DNA of 64,000 bases from Vibrio hyugaensis (GTDB lineage Bacteria > Pseudomonadota > Gammaproteobacteria > Enterobacterales > Vibrionaceae): positions 1,860,001-1,924,000 of the forward strand of contig NZ_CP025795.1 of the NCBI RefSeq assembly GCF_002906655.1, read 5' to 3'. This document shows positions 46,303 through 55,483 of this stretch, piece by piece (position 1 is the stretch's first letter; every line of letters starts with the position of its first letter). The position numbers and the translations under genes are program-made. The notes below the pieces were generated by a model. The model searched no databases. It was given only the letters and a program-made list of their open reading frames with translations, and had not been told where the DNA came from.

Positions 46303-48393
46303 ATGCTTAACCGGTTAAAACAACTTCAATCCTCCACCAAAGGCTACATTGGTATTCCAATCGTCTTGTTGATGGTGTTGGCAATGGTCATATTGCCGCT
46401 ACCGCCACTATTGTTGGATGCGCTGTTTACCTTCAATATTGTCTTAGCGATCTTGGTATTGCTGGTCAGCACCACGGCGAAGCGACCGCTCGACTTTTCG
46501 ATTTTTCCAACCATTCTTTTGGTCGCCACGCTACTTCGCCTTACGTTAAACGTCGCATCTACCCGTATCGTCTTGTTAGAAGGCCATAACGGCAGTGATG
46601 CCGCAGGTAAAGTCATCCAAGCCTTTGGTGAAGTGGTGATCGGCGGAAACTACGTAGTCGGTATGGTGGTGTTCATCATTTTGATGATCATAAACTTTGT
46701 CGTGATCACCAAAGGTGGTGAGCGTATTTCCGAAGTATCGGCACGTTTTACCTTGGATGCTCTTCCGGGTAAACAGATGGCCATCGATGCCGATTTAAAC
46801 GCTGGCTTGATTGACCAAGAAACCGCCCGTCAACGTCGTAAAGAAGTGGCAAACGAAGCCGACTTCCACGGTTCTATGGATGGTGCGTCTAAATTTGTTC
46901 GTGGTGATGCGGTCGCAGGTTTGCTGATCTTGTTCATCAACATCATTGGTGGTATCAGCATTGGTGTGTTCGAACACGGTTTACCAGCATCAGAAGCCTT
47001 TAAGACTTACGCACTGCTAACCATCGGTGACGGCTTAGTTGCACAGATCCCATCGCTATTACTGGCAACCGCAGCCGCCATTATCGTTACTCGCATTAAC
47101 GACAGCGATAACGGCATGTCGGAAACCATGCACAAGCAGCTTCTAGCAACACCTGCTACTCTATTCACCGTTGCGGTAATCATGACCGTGATTGGTTTAG
47201 TTCCGGGAATGCCTCACCTCGCCTTCTTCACCTTTGCTGCCGTATTGGCGTTTGCAGGCTGGCGACAAAGCAAACAACCGGTTCAAGACCCACAAATAGA
47301 ACAAGTCGAAGCCCTTTCTCAAGCGATGCAGGAAGAAGAAGCCGCACTGACTTGGGATGATATTCCACACGTCCATACCCTATCTTTGGCGCTCGGTTAC
47401 CGTTTGGTGCACTTGGTAAACAAAGAACAAGGCGCCCCTTTGGCACAGCGTATTCGCGGTGTACGCCGAAACCTGTCTGAGCAAGTGGGTTTTCTGCTAC
47501 CAGAAGTTCGTATCCGCGACAACCTCAGCCTAAAACCAAACCAGTACACCATCGCGCTAAATGGCGAAGTAATTGAGCAAGGCTTGATTGAGCCAGAACG
47601 TTTAATGGCGATCGCCGTGGGGGAAACCTACGGTGAAGTCGACGGTATTTTGGGCAGCGACCCTGCCTACCAACTGCCTGCAGTTTGGATTGAACATCAA
47701 GATAAAGCCAAAGCACTGAATATGGGTTATCAAGTCGTTGACGATGGTACTGTCATCGCCACGCACATCAGCAAAATCATGAAAACCAATTTGGCTGAAT
47801 TGTTTACCCATGACGATGTTGAAGCTATGACTCAACGACTCACGGCACAAGCACCTAAATTAGCCGAGGCCTTAGCCGCTGCACTGACCCCAGCACAGCA
47901 GCTTAAGGTTTACCGTCAGCTTCTGCTTGATCAAGTGCCTCTAAAGGACATTCGTACCATTGCTAACACCATGTTGGAGTCTTCTGAGAACACTAAAGAC
48001 CCAATTTTACTCGCGGCAGATGTACGCTGCGCACTAAAACGTACCTTGGTGAACTTGGTCGCAGGACAAAAGAACGAGCTCAATGTCTATGCGCTTTCAG
48101 ACGAGTTAGAGCAAATGTTGATGACCTCTCTGCAACAAGCACAAGCTGCGGGCACCGTGATGCTAGACAGTTTCCCGATAGAACCGAACATTCTTGGTCA
48201 GTTCCAACAAAACTTGCCTTTAATTCGTCAACAACTCAAGCAACAGGGCTTACCACCAATCTTATTAGTGATGCCTCAGTTACGCCCATTGTTGGCTCGT
48301 TATGCTCGTACCTTTACTCAAGGACTCGCGGTATTGTCCTACAATGAAATCCCAGAAAATAAACAGATCAACGTGGTAGGAAACCTTGGTTAA
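46303..48393 (+). CDS. flhA: Lateral flagellar export protein FlhA
   Basis: 696 residues, the usual FlhA length. It has about eight N-terminal membrane helices up to about 320, with the conserved FHIPEP-like segment DGSMDGASKFVRGDAVAGLL. The large cytoplasmic domain (from about 350) binds chaperone-substrate complexes. PLPPLLLDALFTFNI and LNVASTR are typical of the family. It forms the nonameric ring under the gate. Confidence 0.95.
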   Translation: MLNRLKQLQSSTKGYIGIPIVLLMVLAMVILPLPPLLLDALFTFNIVLAILVLLVSTTAKRPLDFSIFPTILLVATLLRLTLNVASTRIVLLEGHNGSDAAGKVIQAFGEVVIGGNYVVGMVVFIILMIINFVVITKGGERISEVSARFTLDALPGKQMAIDADLNAGLIDQETARQRRKEVANEADFHGSMDGASKFVRGDAVAGLLILFINIIGGISIGVFEHGLPASEAFKTYALLTIGDGLVAQIPSLLLATAAAIIVTRINDSDNGMSETMHKQLLATPATLFTVAVIMTVIGLVPGMPHLAFFTFAAVLAFAGWRQSKQPVQDPQIEQVEALSQAMQEEEAALTWDDIPHVHTLSLALGYRLVHLVNKEQGAPLAQRIRGVRRNLSEQVGFLLPEVRIRDNLSLKPNQYTIALNGEVIEQGLIEPERLMAIAVGETYGEVDGILGSDPAYQLPAVWIEHQDKAKALNMGYQVVDDGTVIATHISKIMKTNLAELFTHDDVEAMTQRLTAQAPKLAEALAAALTPAQQLKVYRQLLLDQVPLKDIRTIANTMLESSENTKDPILLAADVRCALKRTLVNLVAGQKNELNVYALSDELEQMLMTSLQQAQAAGTVMLDSFPIEPNILGQFQQNLPLIRQQLKQQGLPPILLVMPQLRPLLARYARTFTQGLAVLSYNEIPENKQINVVGNLG

Positions 48394-48412
48394 TCTCATA
48401 TCAACGAAAGCG

Positions 48413-49183
48413 ATGTACGATTATTTATGTGGCCTTGCGCTGCAACACATTGTCACGGACGACGACCAACTGGTGTTTGATGCACTCAAGCACAACGACA
48501 TTCAACACGCCTGTCAGGCCATCCGTGAAACTAAAACTGGCGAGGTGGAATACCAACACCTTACGTTGCGCTTTGGCCTACGCGGCGAGCAGAGTGTCTA
48601 TCAGTTTCAGTTATCAGAGCAAATGCAATATTGCTTAGATCTGTACAGCTTGTACTTAGCTCTAAGACAGACTCAATTCCAACTCGAAACGTTTCACCCT
48701 GATTTAATCAGCAATGTGGTGGTTCCCATCCGCATTGATGCCCTGCTCTGGCAGTCTGGTGCGCACTTCTTGAATCAGATGATTCTGTTCCATAATGCGG
48801 CCTTTCAACATGTTATCCCTTCCCTTCAAGCCGATGAGACCTTATGTCTGCACGATAGAGTGACTCCTTTGGTAGAACAATTGAAAGAGAACGCCTTTGC
48901 CTTATGGTTTGAAGTCTCGACACATCAAACACACTTCGAGCGCATCACCGAATTTGACCCTGATATGATCAAACTGTCCGTGACGATGGAAAACAAACAA
49001 GAGCAACATGCATTTCTACCCATTGCGCGATTTTTAAGGGGTAACCACATTTCTTGGGTTGCCGGGAGAGTCGCAAGTCAAAGTGAACTCAACCGCTATC
49101 GATTACTTGGTGCGAGTTATTACTTCGGCTATTTCAGTGATATTCCCACCTCATTGTCGTTTAAATCGTTTGATGATGAATAA
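48413..49183 (+). CDS. Degenerate EAL-like protein inside the lateral flagellar operon
   Basis: 256 residues from ATG 48413; an in-frame TTG at 48386 overlaps flhA. It can be aligned by eye with EAL domains from end to end. KTGEVEYQHLTLRF (41-54) stands for KTGxxxxxEALxRW, with QHL replacing EAL. FEVS (166-169) stands for LEITE, MIKLSV for YIKID, and WVAGRVASQSELNRYRLLGA for VAEGVET...LxxLGC. YYFGYF stands for QGYYF. The DD-FGTG loop is deleted and the AEGVE glutamate is Gly218. It should be enzymatically dead, like YdiV-type flagellar regulators. It ends the fliM operon before a terminator. Confidence 0.65.
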   Translation: MYDYLCGLALQHIVTDDDQLVFDALKHNDIQHACQAIRETKTGEVEYQHLTLRFGLRGEQSVYQFQLSEQMQYCLDLYSLYLALRQTQFQLETFHPDLISNVVVPIRIDALLWQSGAHFLNQMILFHNAAFQHVIPSLQADETLCLHDRVTPLVEQLKENAFALWFEVSTHQTHFERITEFDPDMIKLSVTMENKQEQHAFLPIARFLRGNHISWVAGRVASQSELNRYRLLGASYYFGYFSDIPTSLSFKSFDDE

Positions 49184-49196
49184 ACCACCCAAAAGC

Positions 49197-49236
49197 AAAA
49201 GGGCGAATTCCGAGACAAGAATTCGCCCTTTTTTCT
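49197..49236 (+). terminator. Strong terminator at end of fliM operon
   Basis: AAAAGGGCGAATTC (49197-49210) pairs perfectly with GAATTCGCCCTTTT (49219-49232) around an 8-base loop, followed by more T's. It ends the fliM-to-EAL-like operon and isolates lafA. Confidence 0.9.
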
Positions 49237-49281
49237 GTCTAATTAACCTTAAACAGTCAATATTCTGGAATGTAAGTCACT

Positions 49282-49311
49282 AAAAACCATCAAATTAGCG
49301 CTTTTCGATAA
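49282..49311 (+). promoter_or_regulatory. Possible sigma28 promoter of lafA
   Basis: TAAA (49281-49284 region) and CGATAA (49306-49311) resemble the -35 and -10 of flagellar sigma28, about 110 bases before the lafA start. Spacing is longer than the ideal 15, so this is tentative. lafA is expected to be LafS-dependent. Confidence 0.3.
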
Positions 49312-49419
49312 AATTTTTAAATTTCCAATTAATCATTAAAACGAATCGACCGCCTCTAGTTAGTGAGCAAGGGAGAATCCCGAAGCCTGAAAGAATAGTG
49401 AAAAACTAAGGAGACCAAG

Positions 49420-50289
49420 ATGGCTTTATCTATGCATACTAACTTCGCATCGCTTGTAACTCAGAACACGCTGAACAATACAAGTAACCTACTTAACACG
49501 TCTATGGAACGTTTGAGCACGGGTTACCGTATCAACTCAGCAGCAGACGATGCAGCAGGTCTACAAATTGCTACCCGTCTTGAGTCTCAAACTCGCGGCA
49601 TGAGCGTTGCAATGCGTAACTCGCAAGACGGCATTTCAATGATGCAAACTGCGGAAGGCGCGATGGATGAAATGACAAACATCGTATACCGCATGAACGA
49701 CCTAGCAACACAGGCTTCGAACGGTTCTGTATCGGCAAACGACCGCACGGCACTAAACGAGGAATACCAGCAGCTAGGTGAAGAGCTCGCGAACATCATG
49801 GACTCAACGAGTTTTGGTGGTAACAAGCTTCTACAAGATGCTGGTACATTTGGTGCAGCAGCTGTTAACTTCCAAATTGGTACTCAAGCAGGCGAACAAC
49901 TTGAAGTTGACGTATCAACGCAAGTGCAAGCAATCAACGCTTCAATCGGCACATCTGGTGCACTAGCAGTTGGCGACCTAACATCTGAAGCAAATGCTCA
50001 AACTGCAATGACAGCACTGACTGGCGCGACCGGTGATGCAGGTCTTCTAGGTCAAATCGGTACTGCACGTTCAGCATTAGGTGCGAACATCAACCGTCTT
50101 GAGCACACGATGACAAACCTAGGCAACATGGTTGAAAATACGTCAGCTGCGAAAGGCCGTATCACTGACGCTGATTTTGCCGTTGAATCTTCAAACATGA
50201 CGAAGAACCAAATGCTAATGCAAGCAGGCACAACGGTTCTTTCTCAAACGAACCAATTGCCAGGTATGGCAATGTCGCTACTTCGTTAA
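49420..50289 (+). CDS. lafA: Lateral flagellin LafA
   Basis: 289 residues. It is the filament subunit of lateral flagella. The N-terminal D0/D1 ([39 protein letters not shown]) and C-terminal D1/D0 ([40 protein letters not shown]) are strongly conserved, with a short variable centre rich in Ala, Gly and Thr. AAGGAG precedes the ATG. It is a single transcription unit between two strong terminators, as expected of a highly expressed gene, and it uses favoured codons. Confidence 0.97.
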   Translation: MALSMHTNFASLVTQNTLNNTSNLLNTSMERLSTGYRINSAADDAAGLQIATRLESQTRGMSVAMRNSQDGISMMQTAEGAMDEMTNIVYRMNDLATQASNGSVSANDRTALNEEYQQLGEELANIMDSTSFGGNKLLQDAGTFGAAAVNFQIGTQAGEQLEVDVSTQVQAINASIGTSGALAVGDLTSEANAQTAMTALTGATGDAGLLGQIGTARSALGANINRLEHTMTNLGNMVENTSAAKGRITDADFAVESSNMTKNQMLMQAGTTVLSQTNQLPGMAMSLLR

Positions 50290-50347
50290 TCAACGATTAA
50301 GCTCAGTAGCCCCCAATAAGGCTGTTGATTTAATCCGTCCGAAAGTC

Positions 50348-50377
50348 AAACCTCCCAGTATTTGGGAGGTTTTTTTT
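50348..50377 (+). terminator. Terminator after lafA
   Basis: A perfect 10-bp stem AAACCTCCCA / TGGGAGGTTT with loop GTATT is followed by a run of T's. It also lies 22 bases beyond the stop of the convergent small gene at 50399. Confidence 0.9.
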
Positions 50378-50398
50378 GTTCTTAATGATGCCAAACAC

Positions 50399-50689
50399 TT
50401 AGCGACGAATATAGATACCGCTAGCATCACGGGTTTGGTTCGCAGTTGGGACACGAAAACCCGCTTTGAGCATGGTGTTATGTAGCACCTTATTAAACAG
50501 CTCCAATTCAGCCGATTCAACACCACGGTCACGTTGGTAGCTTTTTAACTCAGGGAAACGAGAAACCGCTTCAATACGGATGCTTGCCAACTCCTCGGCA
50601 TTAATGTTCTGTTTACTGCGCAGTTTGGTTCCAATAAATGCCTCGTAAGCACGTGCACACTTCATCAGTCGTAAAACAAATTCATTCAT
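50399..50689 (-). CDS. Small hypothetical protein between lafA and lafB
   Basis: 96 residues from ATG 50689. It is basic and helical (VLRLMKCARAYEAFIGTKLRS, then INAEELASIRIEAVSRFPEL), and I do not recognise a family. It is oriented against the flagellar genes on both sides. The ribosome site before ATG 50689 is weak; the frame extends to 50779 but the extra residues look unnatural. It may be an unrelated insertion tolerated within the cluster or a lateral-flagella-specific regulator. Confidence 0.55.
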   Translation of the reverse strand: MNEFVLRLMKCARAYEAFIGTKLRSKQNINAEELASIRIEAVSRFPELKSYQRDRGVESAELELFNKVLHNTMLKAGFRVPTANQTRDASGIYIRR

Positions 50690-51104
50690 TACTGTCGTTC
50701 TTTTAATTTTTAATTGGGGGAAATAGCCAGACGTAAGCAACCACAAAAATTGCAGGGGCATAAGATAACAAAACTTCACCTTCCGACAGGGTCAGAAAAA
50801 TCTGAATCCTTTAGCAGTAAACACCGAAATCTGCTCACTATGCGTACAGCAGCATAGCAAGTCATTCCTCTCCTATTTAATTAAATCATTTGCTTATTCT
50901 GGTCGCCTTTTCTCTTTGGGAAACCCCGGGAATTACCAAGGGGAAAGCGGAACCATCAAGGTGGAAAAAGCGCTTCCTCTCAAATAGCAAAAACCACTGC
51001 AAGATACTGTTATATATAAAAATAAATAACAGGCACGCATCTTGCGATTGTTCATTTATTACTGGCACAAGACGCCAAATACAGATGAGAGAGGGAGCGA
51101 CCTC
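50690..51104. other. Intergenic region upstream of lafB
   Basis: 415 bases. It contains the likely sigma54 promoter of lafB at 51031-51046 and the control region of the small - strand gene. The stretch 50918-50990 is purine-rich with several GGGAA/GGTGG runs, but I find no gene there. Confidence 0.6.
51031..51046 (+). promoter_or_regulatory. Sigma54-type -24/-12 promoter of the lafB operon
   Basis: AGGCACG, four bases, TTGCG gives GG (51032-51033) and GC (51044-51045) ten bases apart, with the consensus CACG and TTGC around them. Transcription would begin near 51056, about 48 bases before the lafB ATG. This implies LafK/sigma54 control. Confidence 0.65.
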
Positions 51105-52442
51105 ATGAGTTCATTAGATCCAATCACCATGGCAACCCAGTTCGCCACGTTAGATGTTCAGCCATTTCAACAACGCTACCAGTTTCAAGCGGATAAATAC
51201 CAAGCTCAACTGACAGCACTAGGAAAAGTAGAAAGCGCGCTGCGTGATTTCCGCACAGCCGTCAATGAGATGAACAGCAGTACCAGTAGCATAATCAAGA
51301 ACACGGCGACGCTCTCTCAAGATGGGTACTTCTCGGCTAACGCCGATGCCAACGCCATGTCGGGCAACTACCAAATTTTCGTTGAGCAAGTCGCGACCTC
51401 ACATCAGCTCTCTACAGGCATGCCAGCAAATTTGGATGCCACAACAGAAATACCGACCACAGGCACATTGGAATTCACCATTGATGGCGAAACCATGACG
51501 TTGGATCTATCAACTGTTGATACCGATGGGGATGGCAAAGCAACCGTGACTGATTTGGTCAGTGCTATCAATAACAATGCTGACAATCCCGGTGTCAACG
51601 CCACATTAGTGCGCTCAAACGGTCAAACGCATTTCATGTTGTCGAGCACTGAAACAGGCGTTACGAACACCATCAATGTAAACGCCTCTGGCACGGGGCA
51701 AGCTTGGTTTGAAGATGCCTTTACCAACACAACTGAAATCAGTAAACCACAAGATGCCGTGATTTGGCTCGGCGCGGAAGGCACTGGACTTCAGTTGACT
51801 AACGCAAGTAACACCTTTGAAGGCGTGATTGATGGCGTCGACATCACGGTCACGAAAGCACAAACCTCAGGTGAAGCGGCAGTAGGGCTGGGGATTGGCG
51901 CTGACAGCGAAGGCACAAAAGAACAACTCAATAAGTTTGTTGAAGCCTACAACTCTCTGGTTTCGACGCTTGATGAATACACTCAAATCGGCGGTGAAGA
52001 CAAAGCTCGTGGCGTGCTCGCCAGTGACCCAACGCTACGCTCAATTGAAAGCCAGTTAACTAATTTGGTGCGCGGAGAACATGGTGGAATGCGACTGAAT
52101 GAAATCGGCATCACCCTTGACCGCAGCGGAAAAATGAAAGTGGACCAAGATAAGTTTACCGAAGCACAGAAGAACAACAGTGCTGGATTAGAGGCGATGT
52201 TTAATGGCGACGGAGCCTTGTTGGATTCGCTCGATGATATGGCGGAACCTTTCCTAAAATTCTCATCTGGCACCTTTAATTCACGTAAAGACGCCCTGCA
52301 AGCCAACTTAGACCGCATCGAGGACAAGCAAACTACGCTAGAGCGTAAATACGAGATGTCGTACAACCGCTACCTCTCCCAATTTACCCAAATGAACACC
52401 TTAATGACGCAAATGAACCAAACCATGTCGATGTTTGGTTAA
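51105..52442 (+). CDS. lafB: Lateral flagellar cap protein LafB (FliD)
   Basis: 445 residues from ATG 51105, with GAGGGAG upstream. It is the filament cap that folds LafA at the growing tip. The N-terminal FliD_N segment (PFQQRYQFQADKYQAQLTAL) and C-terminal FliD_C coiled coil (NLDRIEDKQTTLERKYEMSY, then NRYLSQFTQMNTLMTQMN) are typical, with a threonine-rich central part. It heads the lafBCDEFSTU operon. Confidence 0.93.
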   Translation: MSSLDPITMATQFATLDVQPFQQRYQFQADKYQAQLTALGKVESALRDFRTAVNEMNSSTSSIIKNTATLSQDGYFSANADANAMSGNYQIFVEQVATSHQLSTGMPANLDATTEIPTTGTLEFTIDGETMTLDLSTVDTDGDGKATVTDLVSAINNNADNPGVNATLVRSNGQTHFMLSSTETGVTNTINVNASGTGQAWFEDAFTNTTEISKPQDAVIWLGAEGTGLQLTNASNTFEGVIDGVDITVTKAQTSGEAAVGLGIGADSEGTKEQLNKFVEAYNSLVSTLDEYTQIGGEDKARGVLASDPTLRSIESQLTNLVRGEHGGMRLNEIGITLDRSGKMKVDQDKFTEAQKNNSAGLEAMFNGDGALLDSLDDMAEPFLKFSSGTFNSRKDALQANLDRIEDKQTTLERKYEMSYNRYLSQFTQMNTLMTQMNQTMSMFG

Positions 52443-52461
52443 GCCTTTAGGAGAAATAATT

Positions 52462-52848
52462 ATGCTCATGGATTCTGGCTACGACTCATACCAACAAGTC
52501 GATCTGGATGCGCAAGCCGCATCCGCCAACCCACACCAACTGGTGGTGATGTTAATTGATGGTCTGCTTGATGAAGTTGAACGTGTTCGAGGCCATCTCG
52601 CGGCCAATCGTCTGGCAGAAAAAGGCACAGGCATCAACAAATGCATGAACATCTTAATTGGTTTAAGCAGTGCCCTAGATGAAGAAAATGGCGGCGAAAT
52701 TGCAGAGAACCTACGCCAACTGTATGACTTCTGCCAAGTTGAGCTGTATTACACCAGCGTGCAAAACGACGCAACCCGTTTAGACAATGTCGAGCGAGTA
52801 ATGGGCAACATTCGAGAAGGATGGGTGAATTTTGGACAGCAAGCATAA
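52462..52848 (+). CDS. lafC: Lateral flagellin chaperone LafC (FliS)
   Basis: 128 residues from ATG 52462, with AGGAGAAATAATT upstream. It is the cytosolic flagellin export chaperone. ASANPHQLVVMLIDGLLDEV is the FliS signature; the rest is a four-helix bundle (LIGLSSALDEENGGEIAENL). It overlaps lafD by 17 bases. Confidence 0.94.
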   Translation: MLMDSGYDSYQQVDLDAQAASANPHQLVVMLIDGLLDEVERVRGHLAANRLAEKGTGINKCMNILIGLSSALDEENGGEIAENLRQLYDFCQVELYYTSVQNDATRLDNVERVMGNIREGWVNFGQQA

Positions 52849-53152
52849 AGTGTCGCCAGAGCGATTTCGCCACTTATCAAAACTGATCCAAATCGCCACA
52901 AAAACGGCCGATTGGCCAGCACTGAAACGCTACGACCTACAGTTGCGTGAACTGCTGATCAGTCATAAGCCGTATCTTAAAGATCCAAAACTCGCTCCTG
53001 AAATTCAGCGGGCAAAAGCGGTGCATGCGTGCGCTTTCACCGCTCTAGAAAAAGCCACCTGCGAATTAAAACAAGAGATGAGCAAGGTGAATGATCAACA
53101 AGAACGAGCGATGGCTTATCAGCTCGCGATGACAATGGAGCTCACGCAATGA
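52832..53152 (+). CDS. lafD: LafD (FliT-like) export chaperone
   Basis: 106 residues starting at TTG 52832, inside the lafC end, with AAGGA upstream; a GTG at 52850 is an alternative. It is helical and charged throughout (LSKLIQIATKTADWPALKRYD, continuing). By position it corresponds to FliT, the cap-protein chaperone. Sequence conservation is low, so the call rests on context. It overlaps lafE by four bases. Confidence 0.8.
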   Translation: MDSKHKVSPERFRHLSKLIQIATKTADWPALKRYDLQLRELLISHKPYLKDPKLAPEIQRAKAVHACAFTALEKATCELKQEMSKVNDQQERAMAYQLAMTMELTQ

Positions 53153-54201
53153 TGGTAACCAATTCAATGCCTGCAAGTGCGCCTTCTCAGTCGTCAGCAG
53201 GGAAAATCTCACAAGCGCGTTCAGAGCAAGGCTTTTCGCACCCCAGTTCAACCGCGGTAAACCAACAGCACCAAACCAACGCACCTCTTGTTGTTGCGGG
53301 GTTTCGTTTAAATGCGCAAGCCTTACCGACGCAAGTTACCCAGCCAAAAGCTGAAACACCTGAACTCAACGCTGAAGTGACCTCAGCTGAAGCATTGTTG
53401 ATTGCGGTTCCTGCCACCATGGATCTCGCCACTCAAGCGCAAGCCCTAATCCAAGGAATGAGCAAAACCGCGGTTAAGCAAGGCGAAACAAATCAACTTG
53501 CGCAAGTATCGGCAGGTAAGGCGTCTCAAAGCACAAATGTCGGAAACCAAGTAAACCCAATGCTTAACACCACAGTGCAGGAGAACCAAAGCTCCCCTAA
53601 AGCCATCGCAACGAGCGCACTAAAGGTATCGGCTTCGGACTTGCAAACTCTGCTTAATCAACCAGCTCAAGGACAAGTGTTAGCGACCAACCCACAAGCG
53701 CAAACACCAACAGCGCCGCATTCGAACCCAACCTCACCATTAGCAGCCACTCAAGCTCAAGGTGCGGAGTGGGCTGCCGTACGTGTTGATACCAGTTCCG
53801 GTAAATGGGGTGAGCAAATGATGCAGGTTTTACACGACCGTGTGACCTTACAAGCGCAGCAAAACTTGCAAGAAGCCAAAATACGCTTAGACCCACCAGA
53901 TCTCGGTAAGTTGGATTTATTGGTTCGTGTCGAAGGGGATCGTTTGAGCGTGCAAATTAACGCCAACACAGCCGCTACGCGTGAAGCATTAATGCAAGTG
54001 TCCGAGCGTTTACGTGCTGAGCTTCAAGAGCAGAACTTTGTTCATGTGGATGTCAATGTCGGTTCGGATCAAGGTCAAGACCGTCATGACCATGAGAGCC
54101 CACAAGAAGACACCACTATTTTTTCGGCTCGTGAATCCGGCACTTTTCAATCAAATACAACAACAAACTATTCAGAGCATTGGCTGAACACTCAAGCCTA
54201 A
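53149..54201 (+). CDS. lafE: LafE, lateral hook-length control protein (FliK)
   Basis: 350 residues. The N-terminal 210 residues are low-complexity, rich in Gln, Thr, Ala and Pro, as expected of the secreted ruler part. The C-terminal Flg_hook domain contains LQEAKIRLDPPDLGKLDLLV and LSVQINANTAATREALMQ, the diagnostic LxPxxLGxlxvxv pattern. It measures hook length and acts on FlhB. Confidence 0.92.
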   Translation: MMVTNSMPASAPSQSSAGKISQARSEQGFSHPSSTAVNQQHQTNAPLVVAGFRLNAQALPTQVTQPKAETPELNAEVTSAEALLIAVPATMDLATQAQALIQGMSKTAVKQGETNQLAQVSAGKASQSTNVGNQVNPMLNTTVQENQSSPKAIATSALKVSASDLQTLLNQPAQGQVLATNPQAQTPTAPHSNPTSPLAATQAQGAEWAAVRVDTSSGKWGEQMMQVLHDRVTLQAQQNLQEAKIRLDPPDLGKLDLLVRVEGDRLSVQINANTAATREALMQVSERLRAELQEQNFVHVDVNVGSDQGQDRHDHESPQEDTTIFSARESGTFQSNTTTNYSEHWLNTQA

Positions 54202-54223
54202 TTAATCATCGAGGAAAAAGGTT

Positions 54224-54733
54224 ATGACCAAACAACAAATGATCGCCCTGTTTATCGCCATGATCATCACCAGTGCCCTCGTTTCGGCCGCCACGGTGGT
54301 TGGCGGTATTTGGTACATAAATAAAAGTTCAGAATCCGCCTCATCGGAATCAGGCGTCAGCGCTTTTTTGGAGGATTCTCCACTCGCGTTCTTAACAGCA
54401 GAAGAACCTACCAGCAACGGACCGAGTTTTCACCCATTGGACAAAGTGGTGCTGACTATCAAAGGTAAAAAGCAGACGCACTTTGTGATGCTGGAACTGG
54501 CCGTAGAAACGCGTCGTCCAGAGCGCATTAAGAACATCGATAACTACATGCCAATGGTACAAAACTCATTGCTCAAGCTGTTCAGCGATAAAACCTTTGA
54601 TGAGCTACAGCAGGCGGGGTCTATCGATATTCTGCAAAACGAAGTCAAAGAGACCTTACTCTTAGCGTTTGCGAAAACTGACATCGTGCGTGATATCGAT
54701 GATGTTCTATTGACCAAATACGTTGTGCAATAA
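54224..54733 (+). CDS. lafF: LafF, FliL-like motor-associated protein
   Basis: 169 residues. It has one membrane helix (about 5-30), a short linker and a FliL periplasmic domain (PLDKVVLTIKGKKQTHFVMLEL, near 65-86; IKNIDNYMPMVQNSLLKLFS; VLLTKYVVQ end). FliL supports the stator and is known to matter for swarming. AGGAAAAAGG lies upstream. It is 12 bases before lafS. Confidence 0.92.
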   Translation: MTKQQMIALFIAMIITSALVSAATVVGGIWYINKSSESASSESGVSAFLEDSPLAFLTAEEPTSNGPSFHPLDKVVLTIKGKKQTHFVMLELAVETRRPERIKNIDNYMPMVQNSLLKLFSDKTFDELQQAGSIDILQNEVKETLLLAFAKTDIVRDIDDVLLTKYVVQ

Positions 54734-54745
54734 CGGAGCACGACT

Positions 54746-55474
54746 ATGTTGGAGATGAACTTACAGGAAAGTTATACCGCGACGGAGGAAGTGAATACGC
54801 CGTCTCGCCAGATTGACGAAAACGCACTGCTGCAACGCCATCAAATCATGGTGAAACGCGTCGTAAACCAACTGCGCGTTCATGCTACTTCGCATTGCAG
54901 CATTGAAGACATGCAGCAAATTGGCCTAATTGCGCTCGTCGAAGCAGGACGTCGTTATGGGGATGTGGATGACACACACTTCCCCGCTTTTGCCGTTTGT
55001 CGGGTTCGTGGCGCTATTTTAGACGAGCTTCGCCGCTTAGATTGGCGCTCACGTAAGACCCGTCAACAAGCACACGAACTAAACGACGTCACACGTGACC
55101 TAACCCGTGAACTTGGCAGAATGCCTACCGATGCCGAGATCATTAAAGCACTCGGCACTGATGAGCAAGACTTCTACAACCGCCAAAATGCAGCGCTGGC
55201 GGGCGAAATGCAGAGCCTTGATCAATTAATGGAAACAGGGGGAGACAGCCACTTCGGCGGTCAATACGACGGGATGGAACATGAACATATTCGTCGTAGC
55301 TTAGATTGCGCACTTAGCAAAATGTCGAAGCGCGACCAGTTGCTACTGACTCTGTTTTATCAACACGAACTCAACCTACATGAAATCGCGCTCGTGCTCG
55401 ATCTGACGCCACCTCGCATCTGTCAGTTGCACAAACAAGCGCTTAAACAACTCAATCAATTAATGTCCTCTTAG
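54746..55474 (+). CDS. lafS: LafS, lateral flagellar sigma28
   Basis: 242 residues. It is the FliA-type sigma factor for late lateral flagellar genes. Region 2 (VKRVVNQLRVHATSHCSIED, QQIGLIALVEAGRRYG, FPAFAVCRVRGAILDELRRL) and region 4 (MSKRDQLLLTLFYQHELNLH, EIALVLDLTPPRICQLHKQA) are clear, with region 3 between. Its place in a probable LafK/sigma54 operon fits the cascade LafK then LafS. Confidence 0.95.
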   Translation: MLEMNLQESYTATEEVNTPSRQIDENALLQRHQIMVKRVVNQLRVHATSHCSIEDMQQIGLIALVEAGRRYGDVDDTHFPAFAVCRVRGAILDELRRLDWRSRKTRQQAHELNDVTRDLTRELGRMPTDAEIIKALGTDEQDFYNRQNAALAGEMQSLDQLMETGGDSHFGGQYDGMEHEHIRRSLDCALSKMSKRDQLLLTLFYQHELNLHEIALVLDLTPPRICQLHKQALKQLNQLMSS

Positions 55475-55483
55475 GAGTCAAAG

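Noticed and set aside
49571..49826. Open frames of 60-79 codons opposite lafA
   Set aside because: They mirror the strongly conserved flagellin codons on the other strand, have no ribosome site and no natural protein composition.
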